A stretch of DNA of 49,286 bases from Arcobacter sp. (GTDB lineage: Bacteria; Campylobacterota; Campylobacteria; Campylobacterales; Arcobacteraceae). Under the pieces are notes generated by a model that had not been told where the DNA came from, searched no databases, and was given only the letters and a program-made list of their open reading frames with translations. Shown one piece after another: positions 1 through 8,864 of the stretch; position 1 is the stretch's first letter, and each line of letters starts with the position of its first letter. The stretch is taken from assembly GCA_015663165.1 (NCBI GenBank), contig DQSS01000354.1:1-49286 (forward strand), given 5' to 3'. The position numbers were made by a program, and so were the translations under genes.

Positions 1-134
1 ATATCCATAATACTACAAATTCTATTGAAGGTGGAGTCTTCTCTCATATGAAAAATAAGATCAGTTTACATAGAGGAATTCCAAAAGGAAAAAAAGTTAA
101 GTTTTATAGATTTTTATTTGATGAAATTGGGTAA
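1..134 (+). mobile_element. Transposase C-terminal end (partial, runs off left edge)
   Basis: Reading frame 3 is open from the window edge to a TAA at 132-134. It encodes about 43 residues containing TNSIEGGVF and a downstream HRG, a pattern found near the C-terminus of IS256/MULE-type transposases, where the E of the N-x-E-G motif is the last acidic catalytic residue. Only the 3' end is visible, so whether the element is intact cannot be judged. No terminal inverted repeat was confirmed. The piece is too short to name the IS family firmly, and a domesticated remnant is possible. Confidence 0.55.
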
Positions 135-227
135 AAAAACCTGATTTCAAACCCCCGATAGTTTCATTAAGCCTAAAATAACAATAGATACAATTTTATC
201 AAGTATGTTATTTAACTTATTCATTGT
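135..227. other. Spacer after transposase, nothing else recognised
   Basis: About 90 bases between the transposase stop and the stop of the minus-strand 89-aa gene. It holds a short C-run (cccccgatag) that could belong to an IS end, but no partner repeat is visible because the left end of the element is outside the window. No ORF or hairpin with a T-run was seen. Confidence 0.3.
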
Positions 228-497
228 TTACTCAGTTTCCATCTCTTTAATCATAAGTGTAAATTCTTCAAACAATTCTTTACACTCTTCATCTTCTAGT
301 TCATTTTCTTTTATTTCTTTTAATATATCTTCTAAATCTTCTTTAAATTCATTCATATCTTTTAGTAATGATTCTTGCTCTTTTGATGGCTTTTTACTAT
401 TTGCTATCTCTTCAAATACATCATCAATTGCATCCTCAATATCTGGGAATACCGTGTCTTCTATTAGTTCTTTTAGTTGTTGTTTACAATCTGTCAT
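228..497 (-). CDS. Acidic 89-aa protein of unknown function
   Basis: Not recognised. The product is very rich in Glu, Asp and Lys (for example ELEDEECKEL) and should be almost entirely alpha-helical, probably coiled coil, with no signal peptide or membrane segment. A good ribosome site (AAGGAAA) lies 5 nt before the ATG. It starts 21 nt after the RND permease stop on the same strand, so it is probably the last gene of the ruvA-ddl-rlmF-RND run. The plus-strand ORFs at 205-549 and 368-559 are antisense shadows of it. Confidence 0.7.
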   Translation of the reverse strand: MTDCKQQLKELIEDTVFPDIEDAIDDVFEEIANSKKPSKEQESLLKDMNEFKEDLEDILKEIKENELEDEECKELFEEFTLMIKEMETE

Positions 498-518
498 TTA
501 TTTTCCTTTTTTATTTGT

Positions 519-3500
519 TTATTTTTGTTTTCTTAAATATACTATTTGATAAATCATAGGTACATAGTATAAGTTTAGCACAGTTGCCCATAATATTCCA
601 AATCCAAGTGCCACTGCCATTGGTTGAAGTATAAGTGCTTGACCTGATGCAAAGAATATTAGTGTGCTTAAACCTAATATAGTTGTAAGTGAAGTAAGAA
701 GTATAGGTCTTAATCTTAAAAGTGCAAATTCCTTTAACTCTTCAAGACTTTTAGCCTTTTGAATAAAGTCCATCATAATAATTCCATCATTTACAACAAC
801 TCCTGCAAGTCCTACTATACCAATAAGTCCTGGCATTGTAAGATTTAATCCCATAAGTAAATGTCCAGCAAGTACACCAACAACGGCAAGTGGTATAGTA
901 CTAAGTATAATTATAGATTTTACAATCGAATCAAACATTAAAATAAGTGATATAAAAATAAGCACAGAAGCAATTATAAATGCTTGAAACATCTCTTCTT
1001 TTACTTTTTTATTTTCTTCTTGCTCCCCTTTTACTTTTATACTTACATTTTTTCGTAAATTATCAAGTACTGGATTTAATACCGTATATACTTCTTCACT
1101 TGTAATATCATTTAAAGATGCTGTTATACTTTGTATTCTTGTACCATTTTCTTTAAATATTTGACTTAGTGTTGGAACTTCGTTATAAGAAACAACATCT
1201 TTTAAGAATACTTTTTGATTTGTATTTGGTATAGATAGTTCAAAAGAATCTAAAGATAGTTTTTCTTCTTTGTTTTTACTTTGAAATATAATCTCAACTA
1301 TTCCAGTATCATCATACATTTTACTAAATGCAGCTTTGAAATAATATGGCTTAAGTGCATTCACTATGCTTGTTTCACTAAAGCCTAGATTTTGTCCATA
1401 AGCATTTACAGTAAACTTTAAATCAATATTTCCAAACAATACATCATCTGCAACATTTGCAACACCAGATATGCTATCTAGCTTCTCTTTTATTGTTTTT
1501 ACAGCTTTTGATACTTCTATAGATGAACCAGCACTTATTGAAAGCTCAATATCATTTTTTACTATTCCTGCACCTGGTACATATACTTTTAGCTCATCAA
1601 ATACATCTGAGTTTAACTCTTCTTTTAAGACTTCTGACATTTGATTTGATATGCTATGTGCTGTATTTATTCTTGTCATATCTGTAGCATCGTATTTTGG
1701 GCTTAAAATTGGATTGATATATTTATCAAATATATTTGAAGGCGCTCTTTCTTGTAGATTTATGAAAATATGAAAATAAAACTCTTCACTTTGAGGCAAC
1801 TGTTTTCCATCAAGCTTCAATCCACTAACAGAACTAATAGAATTTAACTCATCACCTATTTCAAAGTTTTTAAGAAGTTTTTCTTCTAGTTTTTGAACTA
1901 TTTGTTCTGTTTGATTTACTGTATGCCCTACTCCAACTGAACCTGATACATATATCTGTGTTGTATCAAACTTTGGCATAAACTCAAACTTTAATGCTTT
2001 TGCAAAACTTATAGTTGCAAAAATTATTATACTTACAAGTACAATTGGAGCAATATATTTAAATCTCAGAACAAAGTCCAATATCGCTTTATATATTGCT
2101 TTATTTTTATCCCAAAAACTATCTGATTTAGTACCTTCTTTATTTACTTTAAATGTATGCTTAGCGTGTAAAGGCAAAAAGAAAAATGCTTCAACTAACG
2201 AACTAAGAAGAAGTATAGATATCATCACGGGCAATATACGCATAAATACGCCTGTATCTCCTGTCATCATAAGTATAGGTAAAAAAGCAAATATTGTTGT
2301 AGCAGTTGCAGTTAACACAGCAGGATACATTTCCACAGCACCATCAACAGCAGCAGTCATTTTATCTTTACCCATTTCAAGGTGTCTGTATATATTCTCT
2401 CCTACAACTATAGCTTCATCTACAAGCATACCAAGAGCCAAAAGAGCCCCAAGTAATGAAAGCATATTTAAACTATATCCAAGTTGCTCAGCACTTATAA
2501 GTCCAATCATAAAACTTGTAGGAATACCAACAGCAACAACAAATGCAATTCTTACATTTATAAAGAAAAATAAAGCAATCGAAAGTAGTATAATTCCAAA
2601 TAATATATTTGAAACAACAGTATTAAGTCTATTTTTTATCCATACAGATGTATCAATATATGTATCAAATTTTATATCTGTATATTTTTTTTGCTCTTCT
2701 TTTAATATATCTTTTATCTCTTTTACTAAAGCTATGCTATCTCCAGTTTTACCTTTATTGATACCTATTGACATATTTTTTTTTGCATTAAAGTGAGATA
2801 CTGTACTTACATCTGCAAGAGTATATTTTATACTTGCTATATCTTTTAAATATATAGATTTATTTGATATATTTAATACTGTATTTTCTAGTTTTGATAT
2901 ATCTTTTTCACCATTTTGACTACTGAGATAATAGTGTCTTTGTGTATCTTTTATAATACCTGCAGGAAATATAGAACTCATTTGAGATACAGTATTTATC
3001 ACTTGAACTTTATCTAATCCATAAGCTTCTATTTTACTATCATTAAATGTAATCAGAAGTTGTTTATCGCTATCTCCCCATACTGTAATATTTGATAAAT
3101 CTCCGAGCTTAGTTAGCTTATCTTTTATATCATTTGCTACTTTTAATAGTTCTTCGTCAGTTTTATCTCCATATATTGCAACACTTATTAAAGGGAAAGA
3201 TTGTACTATTTCTTTTACTGTTGGTTCATCCATATCACTTGGAAAGTTTACTTTTGCTTTTGTAACTATATCTTTTACATCTGAAAGTATATCATCAACT
3301 TCATAGCCACTTTTTAGTTCAACTTTTATATTAAAATACCCAGATTTTACAACTGTAGATATTTTACTAGCTTCAGTTACACTTGCTAACTCATCTTCTA
3401 TTTTAGATACAGCCATAAGGTCAAGCATATCACTACTTGAACCTGGGTATACTCCTGTGATACTTATAGCATCAAGTGAAGATGGCGGAAATATCTCTTT

Positions 3501-3605
3501 TGGTATTTTGATATAAGAAAATACTGTTAGTAAAAATATAAAAAGTAGTAAGATATAATTTAGTATTGGTTTTTCTAGTCCAAATTTTATAATATTTTTT
3601 ATCAT
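519..3605 (-). CDS. RND-family efflux transporter permease
   Basis: Inner-membrane pump of 1028 aa, the usual length of the AcrB/HAE family, which drives drug or metabolite export with the proton gradient. Visible features are the N-terminal TM1, two large periplasmic loops and two blocks of membrane segments. TM4 carries LVDEAIVV, where AcrB has the Asp-Asp proton relay, so the second Asp is Glu here. The TM10 region reads GVVVNDGII where AcrB has its essential Lys, so this is not a close AcrB orthologue. The start overlaps the rlmF stop by 4 nt. No periplasmic adaptor or TolC-like channel is encoded nearby, so partners must come from elsewhere. Substrate unknown. Confidence 0.88.
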   Translation of the reverse strand: MIKNIIKFGLEKPILNYILLLFIFLLTVFSYIKIPKEIFPPSSLDAISITGVYPGSSSDMLDLMAVSKIEDELASVTEASKISTVVKSGYFNIKVELKSGYEVDDILSDVKDIVTKAKVNFPSDMDEPTVKEIVQSFPLISVAIYGDKTDEELLKVANDIKDKLTKLGDLSNITVWGDSDKQLLITFNDSKIEAYGLDKVQVINTVSQMSSIFPAGIIKDTQRHYYLSSQNGEKDISKLENTVLNISNKSIYLKDIASIKYTLADVSTVSHFNAKKNMSIGINKGKTGDSIALVKEIKDILKEEQKKYTDIKFDTYIDTSVWIKNRLNTVVSNILFGIILLSIALFFFINVRIAFVVAVGIPTSFMIGLISAEQLGYSLNMLSLLGALLALGMLVDEAIVVGENIYRHLEMGKDKMTAAVDGAVEMYPAVLTATATTIFAFLPILMMTGDTGVFMRILPVMISILLLSSLVEAFFFLPLHAKHTFKVNKEGTKSDSFWDKNKAIYKAILDFVLRFKYIAPIVLVSIIIFATISFAKALKFEFMPKFDTTQIYVSGSVGVGHTVNQTEQIVQKLEEKLLKNFEIGDELNSISSVSGLKLDGKQLPQSEEFYFHIFINLQERAPSNIFDKYINPILSPKYDATDMTRINTAHSISNQMSEVLKEELNSDVFDELKVYVPGAGIVKNDIELSISAGSSIEVSKAVKTIKEKLDSISGVANVADDVLFGNIDLKFTVNAYGQNLGFSETSIVNALKPYYFKAAFSKMYDDTGIVEIIFQSKNKEEKLSLDSFELSIPNTNQKVFLKDVVSYNEVPTLSQIFKENGTRIQSITASLNDITSEEVYTVLNPVLDNLRKNVSIKVKGEQEENKKVKEEMFQAFIIASVLIFISLILMFDSIVKSIIILSTIPLAVVGVLAGHLLMGLNLTMPGLIGIVGLAGVVVNDGIIMMDFIQKAKSLEELKEFALLRLRPILLTSLTTILGLSTLIFFASGQALILQPMAVALGFGILWATVLNLYYVPMIYQIVYLRKQK

Positions 3606-4504
3606 TTGCTATCCTTTTGAAAGCTCCAAGCCACTATTCTACTTTGTTTATTACCTTGGCTCATATTTATTGTTTTTATTTGTGTTGGGTTTACTTTTTT
3701 TAATTCTTTATATATTGTATCAAGGCTTTCTTTTTTTGATACAAGAGTTGTAAACCATATAGAGTTATTTTTATATATCTCACTTTGTTTTATCATTGTA
3801 GTTATAAAAACCACTTCTCCACCCTTACACCATAGCTCATTATTTTGTCCACCGAAGTTTAGGTTTGCTTTTCTTTTTTTAGATTTTGTAAGATTATTTA
3901 CTTTTCTTTTACTTCCTGCTATTGCTTCTTTTTTTGACTTATGAAATGGTGGGTTACAAATAGTCAATGAATACTTATCGTTTTCTTGTATGATATTTTT
4001 AAAGATATCATCACTTGATGTTTGTAAAAGTATATTTACATTTGAATTTAAAGATTTATTATTTTTTACAATATCTTTTGCACTATTAACTGCATCTTCA
4101 TCTATATCACTTCCTGTAAAACTCCATCCATAGATACTATTTCCAACTATAGGGTAAATACAATTAGCCCCTACCCCAATATCAAGTACTTTTACTGCTT
4201 TACCTTTTGGTATAGTTCCTCTGTTTGATTCTTTTAATAAATCTGCAATATAGTGAATATGGTCTGCTCGTCCTGGAATTGGCGGGCATAGATAATTTTT
4301 GGGAATCTCCCAAAATTCTAGATTGTAAAAGTAACTCAGTAATGCTTTGTTTAAAGCTAGAACTGCATCTGCATTAAAAAAATCTATTGAAAGGTCATCA
4401 TATTTATTTAAACTTACATATTGTTCTAAAGAAGTGTTTGATTTTGTCAGTTCTTTAAAGTCATATCTATCGTTGTGTAAGTTTCTTTTATGGAGAGTTT
4501 TCAT
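3602..4504 (-). CDS. rlmF: 23S rRNA (adenine(1618)-N6)-methyltransferase RlmF
   Basis: Cytoplasmic SAM-dependent enzyme that methylates N6 of A1618 (E. coli numbering) in 23S rRNA. At 300 aa it is close to the family length. The N-terminal KRNLHNDRYDF, the PPIPGRADHIHY segment, the SAM-binding DIGVGANCIYP and the N6-adenine methyltransferase motif NPPFH are all typical of the RlmF/YbiN family. It sits 9 nt after the 143-aa unknown and overlaps the RND permease by 4 nt, so the genes are probably co-transcribed although the functions look unrelated. No clear Shine-Dalgarno precedes the ATG. Confidence 0.9.
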   Translation of the reverse strand: MKTLHKRNLHNDRYDFKELTKSNTSLEQYVSLNKYDDLSIDFFNADAVLALNKALLSYFYNLEFWEIPKNYLCPPIPGRADHIHYIADLLKESNRGTIPKGKAVKVLDIGVGANCIYPIVGNSIYGWSFTGSDIDEDAVNSAKDIVKNNKSLNSNVNILLQTSSDDIFKNIIQENDKYSLTICNPPFHKSKKEAIAGSKRKVNNLTKSKKRKANLNFGGQNNELWCKGGEVVFITTMIKQSEIYKNNSIWFTTLVSKKESLDTIYKELKKVNPTQIKTINMSQGNKQSRIVAWSFQKDSK

Positions 4505-4513
4505 TTTGATTTA

Positions 4514-4945
4514 TTATTTAGATTCCACTGAAACATAAAAGTTTGATTTACTTGCTTGCTTATCAAAAAGCTTTGAATCTTTAGATGTATATTTAGAGAT
4601 AATCGCTCTTGCATTTATGTGTGAACTTGTATTTTCAATTAATTCTATTTTATCATTTGCAGTTATTATACTTTTATCTTGAGTCTTTTTAAATCTTGAA
4701 GCTCTATGTGTATCTGTAAAAGAGTATTTAAATACATCAATATCTCTTTTTACATCTATAGTTGCTTTTTTCTTTTCATCTGTAAATCTAAGTATTCTAT
4801 TACCATTTGATGATATTTTCATAGTGATTGCTGTTTCAATATCTTCTGTACCTTCTATAATTACATATTCTTTTTCGTTGATTTGTATTATATCTTCACT
4901 TAGAAGTTTGATTTGTCTGATTGTTGTTTTTTTACCTTTAGCCAT
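4514..4945 (-). CDS. Conserved-looking 143-aa protein of unknown function
   Basis: Not recognised. It begins MAKGKKTTIRQIKLL, has a basic N-terminus, mixed alpha/beta composition and no signal peptide or membrane segment. The ATG overlaps the last base of the ddl stop (TAATG) and has GGGA a few bases upstream, so translation is probably coupled to ddl. Position between ddl and rlmF gives no firm functional clue. A basic N-terminal tail might bind nucleic acid, but that is only an inference from composition. Confidence 0.75.
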   Translation of the reverse strand: MAKGKKTTIRQIKLLSEDIIQINEKEYVIIEGTEDIETAITMKISSNGNRILRFTDEKKKATIDVKRDIDVFKYSFTDTHRASRFKKTQDKSIITANDKIELIENTSSHINARAIISKYTSKDSKLFDKQASKSNFYVSVESK

Positions 4946-5982
4946 TATTTTCCCTTTGCTTTTTGTATTTTATTTACATATTCGTATGTTATGTTTATGT
5001 GTTTTGATTTTGGTAGATTGTTTGATAGTTCATTTATAAGTGAATTGAAGTCATCAAATAAATAGTTTGCCATAGATCCTGGAATAGAGTTTATTTCATT
5101 TAAATATACTTCATCATCTATAACAAAAAAATCACATCTTATTAAAGAACCATCAAAAGTATTGTTGTATATCTTTGTAAAGTTGTCTTTTAGTTTAGAT
5201 ATTAGTTCAAAAGATATATCTGCTTTAGCAACCTGCTCTGTTCTATTGAAATCTAAATACTTTTTATCAAAATCTAAAAATTCTTCTTTTTGTGGCTCTT
5301 CTACTATAGAAAAGTTAATTTCTCCATTTATTTTAGTACCTGCTAGATTGTATTCTTTTACTCCATTTATAAATGGCTCTACAATTATCTCATCATCATA
5401 TTCAAAAGCAACATCACAAGCATAAGATAGTTCATCTTCATTCTTAACAATACTTACCCCAATACTAGAACCAAGCTTTGTAGGCTTAATAATTACAGGA
5501 TATTTAGCTATCTTTATATCTTGACCTTTTCTAAAGTATTGACACTCTAATGTTTTTACATCATGAGAACTAGCATATCCTTTAGTAATATATTTATCAC
5601 AAGATACAACAGAAGCAGAAGTTCGTGGACCAATAAATGGAATATTGAAAAACTCAAACATAGAAGCTAAAACACCATCTTCACCATCTCCTCCATGTAC
5701 AAGGTTTAGTACTACATCAAACTCTATAGCCTTTGAGCCAAAAAATGAAGACTTGTAAAACCCACCTTGCGTAATTGAAAGCTTATCAAACTTTTTATAT
5801 TCACCAGTAGAAAATAACTTTGATGTAATCTTCTGCGTTGGTATAAGATAAAACTCTCTATGCTTATCAATAAATATATATATTAGTTCATTTTTTAAAA
5901 CTTTTTTCATAGATATAGAGCTTACTATACTTATCTCATGTTCAAAACTCTTTGCTCCAAATATTATTGCTATTTTTTTCAT
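4945..5982 (-). CDS. ddl: D-alanine--D-alanine ligase
   Basis: ATP-grasp enzyme that joins two D-alanines for peptidoglycan precursor synthesis in the cytoplasm. At 345 aa it has the family layout: N-terminal FGAKSFEHEIS (D-Ala site His-Glu), a central ATP-binding region with KPTKLGSSIGVS, and the metal-binding C-terminal segment NEINSIPGSM. The start overlaps the ruvA stop by one base (TAATG), implying co-transcription with ruvA. Alanine racemase (alr), which supplies D-alanine, lies elsewhere in the window at 26.4 kb. Confidence 0.95.
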   Translation of the reverse strand: MKKIAIIFGAKSFEHEISIVSSISMKKVLKNELIYIFIDKHREFYLIPTQKITSKLFSTGEYKKFDKLSITQGGFYKSSFFGSKAIEFDVVLNLVHGGDGEDGVLASMFEFFNIPFIGPRTSASVVSCDKYITKGYASSHDVKTLECQYFRKGQDIKIAKYPVIIKPTKLGSSIGVSIVKNEDELSYACDVAFEYDDEIIVEPFINGVKEYNLAGTKINGEINFSIVEEPQKEEFLDFDKKYLDFNRTEQVAKADISFELISKLKDNFTKIYNNTFDGSLIRCDFFVIDDEVYLNEINSIPGSMANYLFDDFNSLINELSNNLPKSKHINITYEYVNKIQKAKGK

Positions 5983-6542
5983 TATCTTTGTAACCTTTTT
6001 AATGCTTCTTTTACAAGCTCAGATATTGTTGAACCTGTACAGTCTTTTAAAACTCTACTTATCTGTTCTTTTTTAAATCCAAGTGATTCTAATGCTAGAC
6101 TTGCTTCACTAGCTTTTGCACCAGTATTATTTTCTTCTTTAGAGCCATCTACAACAAAACCACTAAGTGAAGATAAAATTATACCAGCACTCTTTGGTCC
6201 AATACCAGGAACTCTTTTAAGTGTTCCTACATCAGATGTTGAAACTATTTGAGCAAAGCTACTAGGTGTGAAAGTACTACAAATAGCAAGTGCAACTTTA
6301 GGACCTACTCCATTTACTTTGATAACGGTATCAAATAGTTTTTTTTCATTTAAATCTACAAAACCATATAGGTTATTTGCATCTTCTCTTATAATTTGTG
6401 TTGTAAATAGTTTTACATTGTTATCAACTATAGAACTAGAACAGTTAACAGATACAAATACTTCGTATATTAAACCACTTGTATTTATATGTAAAAATGT
6501 TGGTTCTTTTTTTTCAATTATTCCTTGAATTCCGACTATCAT
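5982..6542 (-). CDS. ruvA: Holliday junction branch migration protein RuvA
   Basis: RuvA tetramers bind Holliday junctions and load the RuvB motor during recombination repair. At 186 aa it has the usual domains: OB-fold (about 1-65) starting [14 protein letters not shown], the double helix-hairpin-helix region with [10 protein letters not shown] and [10 protein letters not shown], a low-complexity linker near 137-145, and the small C-terminal RuvB-contact domain (LALESLGFK). It is first in the minus-strand run ruvA-ddl-143aa-rlmF-RND and diverges from argF across a 116-nt gap. ruvB and ruvC are not in the window. Confidence 0.95.
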   Translation of the reverse strand: MIVGIQGIIEKKEPTFLHINTSGLIYEVFVSVNCSSSIVDNNVKLFTTQIIREDANNLYGFVDLNEKKLFDTVIKVNGVGPKVALAICSTFTPSSFAQIVSTSDVGTLKRVPGIGPKSAGIILSSLSGFVVDGSKEENNTGAKASEASLALESLGFKKEQISRVLKDCTGSTISELVKEALKRLQR

Positions 6543-6610
6543 TTAACTCATCTTGTATTAATATAGTATTTATATTAGCCAAAAATTGTTTCTTTTAAGG
6601 TTAAACCGAT

Positions 6611-6616
6611 TATAAT
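6611..6616 (+). promoter_or_regulatory. Putative -10 box for argF
   Basis: A perfect TATAAT lies 42 nt before the argF ATG in the ruvA/argF divergent gap. No good -35 hexamer is visible, which is common for the housekeeping sigma factor of Campylobacterota. Confidence 0.4.
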
Positions 6617-6658
6617 TATTGCTTTTTAAAAATATTAGCATAAAGTAGGAACCAAACA

Positions 6659-7582
6659 ATGAGACACTTTTTAACACTTAAAGATTATTCTAAAGAAGAG
6701 ATCTTAGAGATTATTCAACTATCTATTAAAATAAAAGCAGAAACAAAATCTAAAGTATTTAAAAACTATATGCCAAAACAAACACTTGGTATGATTTTTG
6801 AAAAGTCTAGTACAAGAACTAGAGTTAGTTTTGAAACTGGTATTTATCAACTAGGTGGTGTTGGACTTTTCTTATCTTCAAATGATATTCAACTTGGTCG
6901 TGGTGAACCTATATCTGATACATCAAGAGTAATATCTCGTATGGTAGATATGATAATGATAAGAAATGATTCTCAAAAAGAATTAGAAGAATTTGCTTCT
7001 TATTCAAAAGTTCCTATTATAAATGGACTTACAGACAAATACCATCCAGTACAACTTATGGCTGATTATTTAACCATCATAGAAAATAACTTAGAAAAAG
7101 ATTTAAAAGTTGCATATATAGGTGATGGAAACAATATGACTCATTCTTGGCTTATGTTAGCTTCAAAATTAGGATTTGACTTATCAATAGCAACTCCTAA
7201 AGGATATGAAGTTGATAAAGATATTTTAGCTCAAGCTTTGGAGTTTGCAAAAATATCAGGAGCAACAATCAGAACTACAAATGACCCAAAAGATGCCGTT
7301 AAAAATGCAACAGTAGTTACAACAGATACATGGATATCAATGGGTCGAGAAGATGAAAAAGAAAAAAGAGTAAAAGATTTTGATGGATTTATTGTAGATG
7401 ATATACTTATGAACAACGCAAACAAAAAAGCAATATTCCTACACTGTTTACCAGCATACAGAGAATACGAAGTAAGCACAGAAGTATTCGAAAGACACAG
7501 CGAAGTTATATTCTCAGAAGCAGAAAATAGACTACACGCACAAAAAGGAATAATGGTCTGGTTAGACCAACAAAGAGATTAA
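6659..7582 (+). CDS. argF: Ornithine carbamoyltransferase
   Basis: Cytoplasmic enzyme of arginine biosynthesis that makes citrulline from ornithine and carbamoyl phosphate. The 307-aa product carries the carbamoyl-phosphate motif STRTR, the HPVQLMADY motif, and the ornithine-site FLHCLPAYR, which separates it from aspartate carbamoyltransferase. AGGAA precedes the ATG. It is flanked by a strong terminator and stands alone, with no other arg genes nearby. SpeA, encoded at 38 kb, consumes arginine. Confidence 0.96.
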   Translation: MRHFLTLKDYSKEEILEIIQLSIKIKAETKSKVFKNYMPKQTLGMIFEKSSTRTRVSFETGIYQLGGVGLFLSSNDIQLGRGEPISDTSRVISRMVDMIMIRNDSQKELEEFASYSKVPIINGLTDKYHPVQLMADYLTIIENNLEKDLKVAYIGDGNNMTHSWLMLASKLGFDLSIATPKGYEVDKDILAQALEFAKISGATIRTTNDPKDAVKNATVVTTDTWISMGREDEKEKRVKDFDGFIVDDILMNNANKKAIFLHCLPAYREYEVSTEVFERHSEVIFSEAENRLHAQKGIMVWLDQQRD

Positions 7583-7598
7583 GAAAATCTTCCACAAA

Positions 7599-7632
7599 AA
7601 AAAAGGGAAGCTCAAAAGAGTTTCCCTTTTTT
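7599..7632 (+). terminator. Rho-independent terminator after argF (bidirectional)
   Basis: A stem of AAAAAAGGGAA-g-CTC pairs with GAG-t-TTCCCTTTTTT around an AAAA loop, with A- and T-runs on both sides. It ends argF on the plus strand and can also end the CNNM gene on the minus strand. Confidence 0.85.
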
Positions 7633-7694
7633 AATACCTACTTCCAAAACAAATAAAGAAGTAGTAAGATTTTAAATAATTTACAGATTGCTGT

Positions 7695-8735
7695 TTATTT
7701 GTTTGTTTTCTTTCGGTTGGCTTTCATTTTTAGAGATGCTAGTTTTCTCATGTCTTCAGTTGTATCAGACTCATCCATAATCTCCAAACCAAGCAAAGTC
7801 TCAATACAATCTTCAAGAGTAACTAAACCCTCAGTTTGATCATACCCATCAGTTACAACTAACATATGACCTTTTACTTTAGTAAATGAATCAAGAGCTT
7901 TAGATACAGGAATATTTTCATTAATAGTATTTATTTCTATCATAATTGATTCTATAGTTACTTTTTTATTTCTAATTGCATGTTTAAATAGCTTTTTAGT
8001 AAGTACCATACCAACGATATCATCAATATCTTTATCATATACAGGCACTCTTGAAAATTTATATGTATTTTTATCTTCAAGAATATCTTCAATAATAGTA
8101 TCTTTTTGAACTGCAAACATAACAGACCTAGGAGTTAAAATATCTTTTATCTTAATCTCTTTTAATGTCAATGTATTTTCAATAATATCTGATTCCATAT
8201 CATTAATGATTCCATCTTCTTCACTTAAAAGTGCTGAATGCAAGATATCTTCTCTTGATATTTGATCACTGTCATTATTTTTATTTATTTTTCTTGTCAC
8301 GAATAAAGTCATTATAATGATTGGATAAGTGATAAATATAAATACTTGTATCACTTTAGAACCTGCTGGTGCTAATTGTTTCCAATAAACTGCACCAATA
8401 GTCTTAGGTATTATTTCTGCAACAAATAGTATTAAAAATGTTAAAAGAATAGTAACAGCCAATATCATATTGTTATCACTACCAAATACATGTTGAGCTT
8501 GAATACCAATAGCAGTTGCACCTAAAGTATTTGCAAAAGTATTAAGTATCAAGATTGAAGCAATTGATTCATCTATATTTGTTTTTAATTTTTTAAGAAG
8601 TTTTCCAGCAGAGGGATTTTTTTCTTCAAGTATAGATGTATATGGTGCATTTGTTGATAGAAGTATAGATTCTAAAATTGAACATAAAAATGAAACACTA
8701 AGAACTAGTGCAAATAATAAAACTAATATATCCAT
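7695..8735 (-). CDS. CNNM (DUF21) and CBS-pair membrane protein
   Basis: 346-aa inner-membrane protein. An N-terminal CNNM/DUF21 block with about four hydrophobic segments (roughly 1-150, including ESILLSTNAPY and FVAEIIPKTIG) precedes a cytoplasmic CBS-domain pair (about 190-320, with a typical ILTPRSVMF opening). The family (CorB/CorC, YfjD, 'hemolysin-like') is linked to magnesium or cobalt transport. The protein stops soon after the CBS pair, so the C-terminal CorC_HlyC domain of longer relatives is absent. Divalent-cation transport is an inference from family only. Confidence 0.85.
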   Translation of the reverse strand: MDILVLLFALVLSVSFLCSILESILLSTNAPYTSILEEKNPSAGKLLKKLKTNIDESIASILILNTFANTLGATAIGIQAQHVFGSDNNMILAVTILLTFLILFVAEIIPKTIGAVYWKQLAPAGSKVIQVFIFITYPIIIMTLFVTRKINKNNDSDQISREDILHSALLSEEDGIINDMESDIIENTLTLKEIKIKDILTPRSVMFAVQKDTIIEDILEDKNTYKFSRVPVYDKDIDDIVGMVLTKKLFKHAIRNKKVTIESIMIEINTINENIPVSKALDSFTKVKGHMLVVTDGYDQTEGLVTLEDCIETLLGLEIMDESDTTEDMRKLASLKMKANRKKTNK

Positions 8736-8864
8736 ATTAGCTCATTTTGTTGTATAAAAACGATGGGGCGATAATTGTCCAAAGTTGTAGGTCCTTTTTT
8801 CCTATTATTATATAGGTATTTGTAAATTTTTATTATTATAACATAAATTGTTAAAAATAGTCTT
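8736..8864 (-). promoter_or_regulatory. Leader/promoter region of the CNNM gene with a dyad
   Basis: This gap carries a 5-bp inverted repeat CCTAT-N6-ATAGG that overlaps a TATAAT-like sequence reading toward the CNNM gene. Downstream on the minus strand is a stretch clearly richer in G and C than its surroundings (GGACCTACAACTTTGGAC, then CGCCCCATCG). It could be an operator plus a structured 5' leader; no known riboswitch consensus was matched. Confidence 0.35.

Noticed and set aside
205-559. Plus-strand ORFs of 114 and 63 aa, rich in Ser/Phe/Leu
   Set aside because: Antisense shadows of the acidic 89-aa gene and the RND 3' end; composition is the complement of Glu/Lys codons and no ribosome site fits.
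8761-8800. GATGGGGCGAT on the plus strand, reminiscent of a fluoride riboswitch start
   Set aside because: Wrong strand for the only adjacent gene, and the other conserved parts (GTTCGCC, later CTGATGA) are missing.
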